Positions 11,157-29,504 of a stretch of DNA of 52,234 nucleotides are shown here, one piece after another (positions within the stretch are counted from its first letter, which is position 1; every line of letters begins with the position of its first letter). This stretch comes from Anaeromyces robustus (taxonomy: Eukaryota > Neocallimastigomycota > Neocallimastigomycetes > Neocallimastigales > Neocallimastigaceae). The translations under genes were made by a program, and so were the position numbers. The DNA is taken from positions 1 through 52,234 of the forward strand of contig MCFG01000439.1 in assembly GCA_002104895.1 (NCBI GenBank). Reading direction: 5' to 3'. A model generated the notes under the pieces. The model did not search any database. It saw only the letters and a program-made list of their open reading frames with translations, and was not told where the DNA came from.

Positions 11157-14100
11157 TTTTCTAAATTTTAATTACACTTTTATTGTTTTATTGTTTTTGT
11201 AAAATATAATTAATTGATTATTTAATAAACCAATTTTATTTTTTTTATATATTGCAATCGATAATAAATATATAAACAATATAATAATATAATAGAAAAT
11301 AAAGATAAAAAAGATTAATATTAATTTTTAAATATTTATTGTTATATTTTTATTTTTTTTTTTATAAAATTAATATTAAAGATTAAAGAATAATTATTAA
11401 AATAAACAATAAATAAAAAATAGAAAACATTAAAAAAAAAAAAATGTAAAGATAAAATAATAATAATAATAATAATAATAAATCTAAATAAACAATCTTT
11501 TAAATTAAAAAATTTTAAAAGATGATAAAAAAAATAGTATAAAAAGTAAACATAAAAATACACTTTTGTTTCGTATAATAAACAAAAAAGTTTTATAATA
11601 CCTTTTATGAAGTCTTTATACAAATTTTTTGGTGATATATATATATTTTTACACTGTTTATTTTTAAATCGATAAATAAATTTTTTTTTTTCGTTTTGAA
11701 GTGTTTTTTTTTTTTTTGTGAAATAAAAAAAAAAAAAAAATAAAATTCTCAATTATTTATAAAGAAATAATAAACTTTTTTTTTTTTTCAAATCGTTAAA
11801 AAAAGAAAAAAAAATACAAAAAAAAATTAAAAATAAAAAAAATCTTAAATAGAAAAAAAAAAATTTTTTTTTTTCTAATAATAAATAAAATAAAATACAA
11901 ATAATAAGTAAATAAATGAATAAATAAATAATTATTAAATAAATAATTATATAAATAATAAATAAATAAATAAACAAATAAATAAATAAATATTTAATGA
12001 TAATTAAATAGTATTATTTAATATAACAAAAGAATTGATAAATGTAAAAATAAAATAAATATATAAATAAATAATGATTTAAATAAATTAAATAATAAAA
12101 TAAATAAAAAATATAAAGATTTAAATAAATAAAAATATGTATTATAAATAAAGATTAATATAAAAAAATAAATTAAAAATTAATATTATTGAAATTAATA
12201 AATATATTTAAATATTATATTAGTTTTAGTATAGTTATAATATATATTCTTATATATTTTAATATATATAATAAATATTATTTTATTATTTATTTAACTT
12301 TTATTTAAATAAATAATTATGAACTCATTCAGTTCTTATTACATTCTTATATATTTATTTAAATATTTATTATATATTTATTTATATTTTAATATAGGTC
12401 TTCATTGAATTATAATATATAAATTTAGTATAGGAAGAAAACTATTAATATATTAAAATGTAGTCAATGATACATCCATTCATTGATTCATAAATCCATA
12501 AATTTATGTTATTTCTATTTATAATATTATATAATAGAATAGAATAGAATATATTTAATATTATATTTAATAATATATTTTAATATATAGGATGTATAAA
12601 AATGGTAATTTTTTTATATACAGAATAAATTAATAAATAAATTAATTAATACAAAATAAAATAAAATAAATAAATAACTAAAATAAATAAATAAATAAAT
12701 ATAAAATAAATAAAATAATAAAAAAAGTGTTTAGATTGTAGGTGTGTGAGTAATGTTGAAAAAAAAATTGTTGTAGTGGCCGTTGTGAAGTTGAATTTTT
12801 ATGGTCGATTGTTTATATAAAAATTAATTTAAATTATTAAAACCAAAATAATTAAATTTAAATAATATATAATAATATAAAAATATAATATATAATAATA
12901 ATAATTATAATATATAATAATATAATAATATAATAATATATATAATATATTATAATAATTATTTTATTTTATTTTATTCTTTAGAAGATGATTTACATTT
13001 ACATTTACATTAATTAATATTGTATTACATTACATTGTTAATAATAATAAATTAGTTATTATTTAATTATTTATTATTTAATTATTAGTTAATAATTAAT
13101 TAATGTTTTATTTTATTTTTTACTCTTATCTCTTAATCCTTTTTTTATTTAATTATTATTTTTTTTGTGGTGACATGACATGACGTAATGTATTACCATG
13201 TAATACAAATACAATACATTAAATACATTTTTAGTTTATTAATAAAAAGTAAAAAGAAAAAGAAATCTTTACTAACTAATAGAGAAATAATAATAATAAT
13301 AATAATAATATTTAAAATAATAATAATAGTAGTAAAGATAATATTTATAATAATAATAATAATAGAAATAGAAATAAAATTTTTAATGTATTTAATAATG
13401 TATTGACCGTAAAGGATTAAAAGATTTTAATTCTTTTTTTCTTTTACATAGAAATAATGATAAAATAAATTATAATAGAAAGTTTTAATTTTTTTTTGTA
13501 TTTGAAAATGTGTGAAAAATAATTAAAAATTTGATAAATATAGAAATTTTTAAAATTTCCTTTATTATATTGGTAAATTAGACTGAATAATATTTTAATA
13601 TTTTACTTTTTTTTTTATTGTGATTATGTCTTTTTTAAAAACATTAAAAAGGGGAAAATTTATCTTTTTATTTTTATAAAATTTTTATATTCCATTAACT
13701 TGTGAATTAATTATTTAAAAGAAATATTTCCTTTTAAGTTTTATTTTTTTTATGTTTTTATTATTATTATTATTTTCATATTCTTTTTATCCAATGAAAC
13801 TTAATTAATATTTTTACTCAATTATATAATTAAATTTAATAATTCTATAGGTATTTAGAATTTGAAATGATTTTTTTCCTTTTCGATTATATCTTTCTTA
13901 GAAAACATTAAAGGGGTATCATTTTTTTATTCTTATTTTTATTATATGAATTATTAAATCTCGTTTTAAACTATGATAATTTGATTATCTTTTAGAAAAT
14001 ATTTCCTTTTAAGTTTTATTTTTTATGTTATTATTATTATTATTATTATGATTACTTTCTTTTATTTTTCTATCATCTAATAAAACTCAATTATTATTAT

Positions 14101-14384
14101 TATTTTTTTTTACTTTTTACTTTTTAGTTTTATTTAATAACGTTTAAAGTTTAGAGAAAGAGGAAAAATCATTGGCATTTTTCAAAATTTCAAAATTTCA
14201 AAATTTCAAAATTTCAAAAATTTTAATTTATTTTTATATATAAAAGGAAATTTTTATATTAAAAAAAAAAAAAAAGGGAAAAATTTTTTATTTTTATTTT
14301 TTTATTATTTTTTTATCTTAATTTTATTTTTATTTTATTTAATTCATCAAATCTTAATAATTATTAAAAATTAAATATGAAAAA

Positions 14385-14451
<67 letters not shown>

Positions 14452-15475
14452 ACAAATAAATAAATAAATTAATAAATAAATAAATTAATAAATAAATAAA
14501 TAATAATAAATAAATAAATAAATAAATAACAATAATAAATGAATGAATAAATAATATCAATTTAAATAAATATATTACATTTTTTAATATATTTTAATTT
14601 TTATTAGTATTAAATAATAATACTCTTTTGAGTCAACTAAATAAAAAAAAATTATCTTTTTTAATAACTTTTTCTTCTTTTGATATTTTTTATCTATATT
14701 AATTAATTATTTGCTTATAACTTAATAATAATTAAGTTCGATATTCATCTTTGTTATTTTTTATTTATTATTACTTTGTTATTTTTTATTATCTATTATC
14801 TATTATTTATTACTTATTATTTATTATTTTTTAATTCAAGGCTAATTTTTTCAATTTTATTTTTATTCTATTCTATTAATTGAGTTACTGCCGATTTAAA
14901 TTAAAAAAAAAAAAAAAATAACAATAATTATTATTTAAAAAGAATTTTCTTTTTTCTTTTTCTTTTTCTTTTTTTTTTTTTAATAATTTATTATGATGTT
15001 TAATATATCATATTATAATTTTTATATTTTTAAATATAATAATGTAAAAAAGCTACCAATTGACAAATGTTAAAGACAAAATAATATTCATAAGATTAAA
15101 AAAAAAAAGTAATGAAAATCTTTTACTAAGCGATAAAGAAATTCTTATATATATATATATAGAAAAATTAAAATATATATTTTTATTTATTTATTATTTT
15201 TATTATTTTTTATGATGTATTTTTAAGTTATATATATAAATTAATGAATTAATTCAATACAATAATTAATTTTAATGGAATGAAAATCAAAATACAGTAT
15301 AAAAACAAATATATATAAAAATTTTTTTTTTTTTTTAGTGGGGAATGTTTTATAATATAATAGTAAGTAAATTTTAAATTTTTTTTTTTTTTTTTTAGTT
15401 TATAGTTTTTAGTTTTTATTTATTTTGAAAATATTCTTCATTTTAATGTTATGTAATATATGTGAATTTCTTTTA
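11157..15475. other. Intergenic AT-rich desert between TVP18 and DRC3
   Basis: No coding exon was seen in 4.3 kb. It contains an 8-bp TTTCAAAA tandem array (about 14180-14219), an AAAT array (about 14378-14538), long A/T runs and AAT arrays. Two patches are less AT-rich: about 12725-12815 (GT-rich, no open frame) and about 13165-13205 (repeated TGACATGACA and TGACGTAA, a CREB/ATF-like string). Either could be regulatory, but nothing shows that directly. The Phe/Leu/Ile-rich frames here come from low-complexity DNA. Confidence 0.55.
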
Positions 15476-15719
15476 TTAGAATACACTATCTTCAGCTTGT
15501 TCAATTTCATAATATAATCTTTCTACATATGTTACAATTTCTATTACTCTTTTTCTATTTCTTTGAATTTCTTCTGTATGAGTTCGTTGTATTTCATCTT
15601 CAAATTCTTTATTACAACCACTAGAAAGTCCATCTTCCTACAATTTTTATAAAATATTTTATTATATTATATAGAAAATATATATTTATTATATTTATTA
15701 TATTTATTAGTAAAGTAAA

Positions 15720-15759
<40 letters not shown>

Positions 15760-16667
15760 GATATGTATTTCTTCATTAATTTTACTTGTTGATCGAATTT
15801 CAGTAGATGGAAATCATGTGTAGCATTTAATGAATTTAATATAATTTCTTTATCACTTAAAAGCTTTATTATTGTTATTATTATAATAATATATATTAAT
15901 AATTAATATAATATATGTATATATATATATTTTTTTTCAAGTAAAAATAATAACATAATTAATATATATATAATAAATTAAATAAAAAAATAAAATTTAG
16001 TAATTTTATTTATATTTACTTCTCTAAGTTCTTCATTTTCTATTGAATCCATATCACTTTTATGTATACGATCATAAGTACTCATAATACATTCCGTATA
16101 CCTTTCAAAATAATTATTTTCTAATTCACGAATACGTGCCATAGTATATATGAGAAATTATAAATATATATATACAAAATATATATATACAAAATACTCC
16201 ATTAAGGTGAATAACTTTTTTTTTATTATATTTTAAAAAAATGAAATGAAAATAATAATAATGATCATAACTATTTGTTTTCTTTTTTTTTTTTTTCTTT
16301 ATATATATAATAATATTTTTTTTTATATTTAAAGGATATTTTGTTTGTCCACATTCTAACATAGAATTAAATAATTCTTGTAGATTTTTTTCATAATCTC
16401 TTAAAATTTCCTAATACATTATAAATATTGTAATAAGAAATAAAAATTTTTTTATTTTTTATTTTTTTTTAATTATTATTATTATTATTATTATACACAT
16501 AAATATATAATTTATTATAAAGGTAAAAAATTATTACTTCAAATTGTTCTACAATTGTCATTTCTAAGGCCATTAATTGATTTGCCGTTTCATCTACATC
16601 ATGTTTCATTGATTTTACGGCTTCATCTACTTCTTTTATATCTTTCATATTCATTACTGTTCTAATA

Positions 16668-16708
<41 letters not shown>

Positions 16709-17585
16709 GTATAAAATAAGTAAAAAAAAAAAAAAATTATTTAATTCATGTAAATATATACATAATTATTTTATTATATCCTTAAAGTAATTTTAAATAT
16801 TTTTATTAATTTTATTTTATTTAATTTTATTTTATTTATAAAATACGTTACCACTTTTTTCCGATGTTCTAAATCATTAACTAATTTTATACCTTTACTA
16901 TCTGTTTCTGCTTTAGCATCTTCAATGGCTTTTGTTATTAATTCCTTTTCTTCTTGAACTTCTGAATGTTTTTTTAAAATAAAATCTTTCATTTCTATTA
17001 TGATAATATCAAATTTTGCTCTATAAGTGTTTATTTATAAATTTAATATAATATAATATAATAATATAATATAATATAATTTATTATTGGAAATATATAA
17101 ATATATAAATATAAAATAAAAATGATAAAAGAATTAAGGATATTTAATAAAATAATAATAATAAATATCTTATTTTAATATAATTAATGCTTTTTTTTTT
17201 TTTTATTTTTTTATTTTTTTCCCTTTAACTATCATTATAATAATAATTTAATATATTATATTTTATTATATATATATATATAATTTTTTTTAAAAGTAAA
17301 AAAAAAAAAAAAGTATAAAAGGATATTCTTCATTTAAATCTTGAATTTTTTCTGGGGCTAAAATATTAAGTTTATGAAAATCTGGATCTTGTTCAAACAT
17401 ATCATTAAATAACATATCTATATTTTTTATATGTGCTTCCTATAAATATTTTTTTTTATAATAAATAAAATAAATAAATAATAAAAAAGGAATATGAATT
17501 GAAATTTTAATATTATTATCATATATATTATTTATTCTTATTATTATTATTATAATAATTTTTATTAGATAATTAAATATATATA

Positions 17586-17632
<47 letters not shown>

Positions 17633-19448
17633 GTATTTATTGTATTATGTTTTCATTTAATAAATAAAATCTTATTACTTCAAATAATTGTTCCAATTTC
17701 CTTCTTTGTTCTTGTTTTTCTTTTTTACTTTTCATAATTTTTTCTTCTTCTTCCAAAGCAATTAAATCATCTAAATATAATGCTCTACTTTTTTCAACCT
17801 TTATTATTATTTATTATTATATATTAATATTAATATTAATGTTATTAATAATATTATTATTATTGTCATTATTTTTATATTATTATTATTATTATTATTG
17901 TTGTTGTTATTGTTGTTGTTATGAAAATATTTTTAATATATATGAATATATGAATATAGATATATAAAAATAAAAAAAAATTATATTTATTTTAATAACA
18001 TTTTAAAGGTATAAAAGAATTTTATATATAAATATTATATATAGATATAGATATATGTATAAATATTTATTATAAATATGTATTATACGTATATATATTA
18101 TATATATATATATATATTAAAAATTATACCTCTTCTTGATTAATAAGTCTATAATCCAAATATTTCAAATTTTTAAGATTAGCTAATATATAGGATTTAT
18201 AATTTTTATCATTACATATTTTATTTCCTGCAGCATTTAATACTCTTAAATTTTCAAATCTAGTTAGATATAATATCTATTGTATATATTAGGATAATAA
18301 ATAATTGTATTAATAATAAATAATGAAAATAAATAAATAAATTGAATATAATATATTCATTTTTTATTTAAAGTAATATATATTATAAATAATAATAAAA
18401 AAAAATAATATATATTATAAATAATAAAAAATTAATTCTATTTTTTAATAATTCATTTTAATAATTGAGTTTATAATAATAATCAATTGTTTATTATTAA
18501 TATTAATATTAGTATTATTATTATTTTAAACTACTAAAATATACATACATTTTCTAAACTACTAAGATTATTATTGCCTATTGAAAATACGGTTAATTTT
18601 GTTAAATCATCCATATTTTCAATTTTAGAAATTCTATTATTAAATAGAGATAAATCGGTCAAATTTACAAGCTCATTTATTCCTTCTATAACCGTAATAT
18701 TATTAAATGATAAATCTATATAATATGATATGACGATATGACGTATATATTAACAATTAATATAATAATAATAATAATAATAATAAAATATTTTATTTAG
18801 TTGTTACTATCATTATTATATAATGACAAAATTCTTTGTATATAATATTAATATATATTTTTAATTATTCAGTGAAATTGTTATAAAAAAAAAAGAAAAA
18901 GTATATATTATATATTACCAAGCCATGTTAAATTTACTAAAAAATTAATATTTTCTATTTTTTCTATAATATTATTATCCAATTGAAGTTTTGTTAAATT
19001 TTTAAGAGACCATAAATTATTAATTTTCAAGATATCTTTTGTGGATGATAAATTAAGTATTAAATAAAAAAAAGTATATTATATATATATATACAAAATA
19101 TATATATAATATATATATTAATCTATGTTCAAAAAATTTTATAATTATATATTAATATTATTTAATAAATTTTCTTTTTTTTCCATTTTTAATTTCTTTC
19201 TAATTATTATTTCTATATATTCTAAATTTCTTTTTTCTTTTTCTTTATTCTTTTTCTTTTTTTTTTTTTATTTTTATTTTTTTACTTTTATAATCTAAAC
19301 GTATAGATTTTACTTCCTCTGGATCAATTCCTTCTTTTTTTGCAATTTCTGCAATTTCTGGTGTTATTTGTTCATTTATTGCTGTATTAATTAATTCTTC
19401 ACTAATAACTACAGGATCTACCGAAGCATAACTCACAAATGTAATCAT
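15476..19448 (-). CDS. DRC3: Nexin-dynein regulatory complex subunit DRC3 (LRRC48), twelve exons
   Basis: Exons in coding order: 19448-19286, 19035-18919, 18715-18549, 18276-18130, 17798-17679, 17439-17327, 17026-16852, 16669-16538, 16410-16340, 16143-16020, 15863-15786, 15637-15476. Product 522 residues; human DRC3 is 523. Residues about 45-175 are leucine-rich repeats with the family's NILKINNLW, KLQLDNNIIEKIENI and LSLFNNRISKIENM; then the cap with YLDYRLI. Residues about 195-522 are coiled coil, including MARIRELENN, ATHDFHLLKFD and RNRKRVIEI. Known role: the nexin link between axonemal doublets that regulates dynein. Ten... of its eleven introns nine are GT-AG; those after exons 6 and 9 instead start with ATATCC and appear to end in AC (separate entries). 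The 3' site of intron 6 has an alternative AG six bases downstream. Divergent from the F-box/ankyrin gene. Confidence 0.93.
16144..16339 (-). other. Candidate U12-type AT-AC intron 9 of DRC3
   Basis: On the minus strand exon 9 ends ...GGACAAACAAA and the next bases are ATATCCTTTA, the consensus donor of minor-spliceosome AT-AC introns. The exon 10 reading frame resumes after ATATAC as T ATG GCA CGT, giving MARIRELENN, which aligns with MAQCRDLENH of animal DRC3. No GT donor or AG acceptor nearby restores this. A CACCTTAAT string, close to the U12 branch consensus TTCCTTRAY, lies inside, but about 57 nt from the acceptor, which is farther than usual. Confidence 0.75.
17027..17326 (-). other. 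Candidate U12-type AT-AC intron 6 of DRC3
   Basis: The minus-strand donor after AATGAAGA is ATATCCTTTT, an exact match to the minor-class AT-AC donor consensus. No GT is available for about 95 nt downstream. The acceptor ...AAACAC followed by TTATAGAGC gives DYRAKF in frame, matching ETYKDKF of animal DRC3 in length. Using the AG six bases further on also stays in frame (EAKF), so an AT-AG intron cannot be excluded. An ATCCTTAAT branch-like string is present but about 120 nt from the acceptor. Confidence 0.78.
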
Positions 19449-24017
<4,569 letters not shown>

Positions 24018-26703
24018 ATGATAGGAATAAACGAAAACGAAACATATACTGCAGTAAACGATAAAACTTCTGTCAAAGAAGTTTCAATATATAACAAATC
24101 AATAATAGATAAACAAAATGAAGATAATAAAAGTATAAAAAAACAACCTTCAGTATTTAATAAATCAATAAATGAAAGATCTTCAATATTAGCAGAATCA
24201 ATACTTGCCAATTCTATATTTTCAGATAATAATAATGATATTAATGAAACTATAAATGCTATGTCATTAGATGAAAAATTTATGGAAGAAGTACCTGAAG
24301 GTAAAGAAATGAATAGTAAAATTATTAGTGATAGTATATTAAGAGAAAAATCAATAGCAGGATTATCTATGATAGAAAAAGAAAATTTTGAAAATTCACC
24401 TATTGTACAATCAGCATCAATAAAATCAAAAACACCTTCAGTTGAAAGACATGGATCTTATGCTATGGATAAAGCTATAATGGAAAATGGAGATATTGAT
24501 AGAAGACCATCTTTTATAGATAAATCCATTATTGAAGAAGAAGATCCAAAATTTATCAATGAAGAAGATATGATTGATGAAAATGATAAACATTATATGG
24601 AAAGATCAATTATTATAGAAGAACCCATTGTAAAACAAAGTTCCATCATTGATCCTTCAACTATAACTTCATTTGAAAAATCAAAAATAAATAAAAGTAG
24701 AACGGAAAGTGAAAAGAAACGTAAAAGTCAAGCCTCCATTCTAAAGGAAGAAAATTCAAGAATATCAGATAAACGAAATAGTACAGCTAATAAATCAATG
24801 AATAGTGAAGCTAATACTTCTATCGCCAGTAGAACTAATAAATCCATGTCTGTAGATTATAGTATTACTTCAGATGCAGATCGTTCTACCGCTAGTGTTA
24901 AAAGAAAGATTTTAAGTATGCTTTTCATACCAAATACTCGTTCCTCTACTCATGGTTCTGTACGTTCAAGTCGATTATTTGGAGTACCTTCCAAACCAGC
25001 TAAAACGGAAAAGAAAAGAAAAACCGTATTCACGGATTTACCCGATAATGCTATACAACTTATTTTTAAATATATTGGTGAAACTTATTCCATTGAATTT
25101 AAACATACTTGTTCTAAAACTTATCGTGTGGGTAATCATCCAGATACAATCGCTAAATGGCTTTATTATTATTATGATCCAAAAGTATTAACGATACCTG
25201 AATCGGATCAACAAATTGCTTTTAAAAATCGTGTCATTGTTACCAATGATGTTATTGCTTCCATTGTCAATAATATTGATGAAAAAGTAGTAGAAGATTT
25301 TGATGATAATTTAAAAAATTCCTTAACCGCTTATGCTTTGAAAAAAGATGATTTAAATTTATTACAAGCTCTTTTTAAACCTTTCTGTTTTAATGTAGAA
25401 GTAGGTTTAGTGAGTATTGCTTGTCAAAATCAAAATCGTACCTCACAAGAATTTATAAGTTATCTTTTTGAAAAAGATTTTATTCTACCAAAATCCACCT
25501 TTTTCGAAGCTTGTCTTCGATACAATACCTATGTTATCAATTGTTACCTTAATTATAATGATATCACGCATAAAGAAATTGATGATTATTTCAAAAGTGT
25601 TGAAAAGAGACCCTTCCATCCTATGGTGGCCGCTGCACGTGCAGGTGATATGACTTTAATTAAAAATTTAATTGAAGATATTGGTTGTAGTCTTTCACTT
25701 TTTGGATATTATGCCTTTATTAAGGCTATTTCTCATAATAGATTAAATATTGCTAAATATATTTTCAATTTATATCCACAATTGGATCTTAATGATAATG
25801 AAATGATGAATATTGTTTCTAAGGCAGCGGAAAGAGGTAGATTAGAAACCATTCGTTTAATTAAATATGTTTATGATAAACGTTATGGTAAATCGAAAAG
25901 TGTTAATGTTTTCCGTAAACCAGGTATTTTAGCTAATGCTATTACGGCTTCTGCTCTTGCAGGACAATTAGAATGTTGTGTATGGTTAATGGAAAGAGAG
26001 AAAAAATATATTAATGCTGAATATGCTAATAGAATTTTAGAATGTTTCACCGTCCATTTAAAAGGTAAATCTCATTTACCTTTATTACATAGAGCAAGAT
26101 TCCTACAATATTTAAGTCGTTTCCCAACAGATTTTAAAAGTAAAAATGGTTATGATTTATTAAAAGTCGCTATTACAAATGATGATGTAGATACTATTAC
26201 AGTACTTAATGATAATGGTGTGGATATTCGAGCAGATAATGAACAAGCACTTCAACTTGCTTGTGGTTTAGGAAAAATGAAAGCTATTAAAGCCTTATTA
26301 GATAAAGGAGCTCAACCTAATAAATATGTTTTACGTTCTATAAAGAAAGGTGTTGTTATTAATGGTAATATATATCGTTTAGATCGTGATAAAAGAAATG
26401 AAGTAACAAGAATTATAAATGCACAGGTATGTATAAAAAAAAATATAAAAAAATAAAAAAAATAAAAAAATAAAAAAAAAAATAAAAAAAAAATAAAAAT
26501 ATAAATAATTATTATTAGTAAAAAACTTATTAAATTAAAAAAATTATAAATAATAAATAATTGATTATGATTTTTAATATATATATGTATATAAATATTT
26601 AATTAATAATATAATTCTAATTTTTTTTTATAATATATATATTTTTTTTTAAAAAAAAAAAATTTAGTCATCCAAAAGAATATCATTTTCATTCCAAAAA
26701 TAG
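24018..26703 (+). CDS. F-box and ankyrin-repeat protein with serine-rich N-terminal domain, two exons
   Basis: Exon 1 is 24018-26426. A consensus donor GTATGT follows, and exon 2 (26668-26703) adds SSKRISFSFQK before the stop, giving 814 residues. Reading through without splicing would end at 26456 with nine different residues. Residues 1 to about 330 are charged and serine-rich, apparently disordered, with many NKSI, DKSII, RSSI and NTSI motifs. An F-box-like segment starts at FTDLPDNAIQLIFKYIG (residues 338-354). Residues about 430-790 are ankyrin-like helical repeats, clearest at HPMVAAARAGDMTLIKNLIE and QLACGLGKMKAIKALLDKGA. By family knowledge it may be a substrate adaptor of an SCF ubiquitin ligase, with the ankyrin part binding the target; that is inference. 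I recognise no named orthologue. Base composition is richer in G and C than the surroundings, as in the other genes here. Confidence 0.85.
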
Positions 26704-26948
26704 GATAAAAACAAATGAAAAAAACTAATATATATATATATACCAAAGAAATTTTTATGATCAAATAATAGAAAAAGAATTTTCAATAAAAAGGTCAATA
26801 TACCTATTATGATTAGTTAAAAAAAAAAAAAAAAAACAATTAGCAACAAGTAAAAAAAAAAAAAATTAGAAATAAGAAAATAAAATAAATAAAAAAAAAA
26901 AAAAAAGAGAATAAAAAACAAGATTAATTATAATTATGAAATTAAATT

Positions 26949-26990
<42 letters not shown>

Positions 26991-28012
26991 ATAAATAAAA
27001 CTATCAATATTATTAAAAAAAAAGCAATATTTTAATAATAAGCAATAGTTTAAAATACACTTTTATCAATGAAATTATTTTAATGAATGATATTAAAGTA
27101 AATCTAGATAAAGGTAAAGAATTTTTTAAGTTAAGATTAGATAAAAAAAAAAAAAAAAAGTATTATAGAATATATCTGATGATTAACTATTTTTTAATAA
27201 TTAATAAGATAATGTTAAAAAAAAAAGTTTTTGTAAATAAAATTATTTATTTTTTTTTTAACCAAAAAAAAAAAAAAAAAAAAAAAAATTTCAATAAAAA
27301 AAAAATATATATATAAAATTATAATAAAAATTATAATTATTTTTTATGATTATAATAATAATAATAATAATATAAAAAGATTTTTCTTCCAAATTTAATG
27401 GACTAATAATAATAATAATAATAATCATTTATTACACTATTATAAAATATTAATCATCAAAATATATTGACAATAATATACCAAAAAATAAAATAAAAAA
27501 TAAAAAAACAAAAACTTAAAAAAAAAAAAAATATAACAAAAATAACAAAAATAACAAAAATAAAATAACAACATAAAAATAAAACAAAAAAGCATATTAT
27601 TATATTATAATTATTATAAATATAATTAAATATAAAAATATAGAATAATAGAATAAATATAAAAAAATAATAATAGTAATAATAATAATAATAAATAATA
27701 ATAAATAATAATTAATAATAATATTAATATTAATGTCATTTATGAGCTGGAATTTTTTATTTATTATATTTTATTTTTTTTTTTTTTTTTTTAATTTTTT
27801 TTTTTAATAATATTAAAAAAAAAAAAAAAAGAAAAAAAAAGTAATGAAATATATAGATATAAAAAAAAAATGATAATTTAATAATAAAAATTATTATCAT
27901 AATACATTAATATTAGTATTATTATTATTATTAATTTTTTTTTTTCGTTTTTTTCTTGTTAATAGAATAACATTTTAAAAATAAAATATAATAAATATTT
28001 GTTTATTGTTAT

Positions 28013-28043
<31 letters not shown>

Positions 28044-29473
28044 ATTAAATTAAAAATTATATTTAAAAAAATATATATATATATATAGAGAAATTATATT
28101 ATATATTTATAATATGTTTAAAAAAAAAAAAAAAAGATAAATATATATATATATTACAGGAAAAATGAAATAATTAATATAAAATAATTTTTCTTATATA
28201 TATATACACATACATAGAAAAGTGAAAAAAAAAAACTTTTTTATTTATACTATTCTTTTTTTTTTTTTTTTTTTCCTTTTTTTCATTTTAATTTTTTTGA
28301 TTCTTTGAAAAACACTTTACAAAAAAATAAAAGAAGAAAAAAAAAAGAACAATAACATAAAAAACATATATAATATATAATATAATCTAAAAATAATATA
28401 AAAAAATAATATTAATAATAATTATCTTTAATAATAATGGATATATATTAAACGAAAAATAAAAAAAAAAACAAAAAATATATAAAAATATAAAGCATTA
28501 CACATATATAATATAAATATTAACAAAAATATAAAATATTAATAATAAAAATTAAATAAAACGATATTAACATAAAACATTAAAACATAAAATATAAAAC
28601 CTAAAACACTTAAAAAAATAAATAAGTAAATAAGTAAATAAGTAAATAAATAAATAATAATAATAATTTTTTGAAGTAAAAGTTGAAAAAAAAGAAATCA
28701 CTAAATAGGAAAGAAGAGAAAAGAAAAGAAAAAAAAAAATAGATTATATTTATTAATCCATTAAAAATGAAATTGATTTATCTTTTTAATATTATTATTA
28801 TTTATTATTTATTTATGTATTTATTTATTTATTTATTTATGTATATTATCCTTTTTTTTTTTCTTATTTTATTATTATTATTTCTTTATTATTTCTTTTT
28901 TTTTTTACCCTCAATTTTTATTCCTTTATAATACTGTTTAAATAATCAAATTAAAATAATTTTTTTACCATATCACTTAAAAACCTTATTTCCTAATTTT
29001 TATTAATACCTTCATTTTTTTTTTTTTAATAACTATAATAATAATAATATTTATATTTATATGCTATTTTTTATGTTGTGATGATTAATGATTTTATATA
29101 ATAATTAAAAAAATAATAGTAATAATAATAATTAAATATGTTATTTATTTATTTCTTTATTTATTGTTTATTGTTCATTATTCTTTTATTGTTATTATCA
29201 TTAGTCAATTTTTTTTTTTTAAGTGTTGTTGTATACTTTTTTTTTTTTTTTTTGGTTGATGATTATATTTTTTAGTTAATTAGACTTAAAAAAATATATA
29301 AAAAAATATATATATATCTATTAAATCGAGATTAATTATTAGATTATTTTGATAAATTCTAATTATAATGAAACATCTTTTTTATGAGTGTGTGTGTATG
29401 TCATTGATATTAATGGTTTAGTAATTTTCTTTTTTTTTTTTTTCTTTTTTTTTTATAAAGTTACAACTTTATT

Positions 29474-29504
<31 letters not shown>

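Noticed and set aside
11342-11977. Two minus-strand Phe/Tyr/Ile-rich frames upstream of TVP18
   Set aside because: Composed of homopolymer and AAAT-array translation, with no conserved motif.
14354-14560. Minus-strand LFIY repeat frame
   Set aside because: Translation of an AAAT array.
16126-16362. Open frame starting MLECGQTKYPLN on the minus strand
   Set aside because: It is the end of DRC3 exon 9 read through the AT-AC intron; the homology stops at the ATATCC donor.
17228-17326. Extending DRC3 exon 6 to a distant GT donor near 17229
   Set aside because: It would add about 33 Phe/Ile/Tyr-rich residues absent from DRC3 proteins, and the local sequence looks like intron.
24952-25653. Small alternative-frame ORFs inside the F-box/ankyrin gene
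   Set aside because: Overlap a much longer frame with recognisable domains.
27083-27316. Lys-rich 77-residue frame
   Set aside because: Broken by long A-runs; no splice partner or motif seen.
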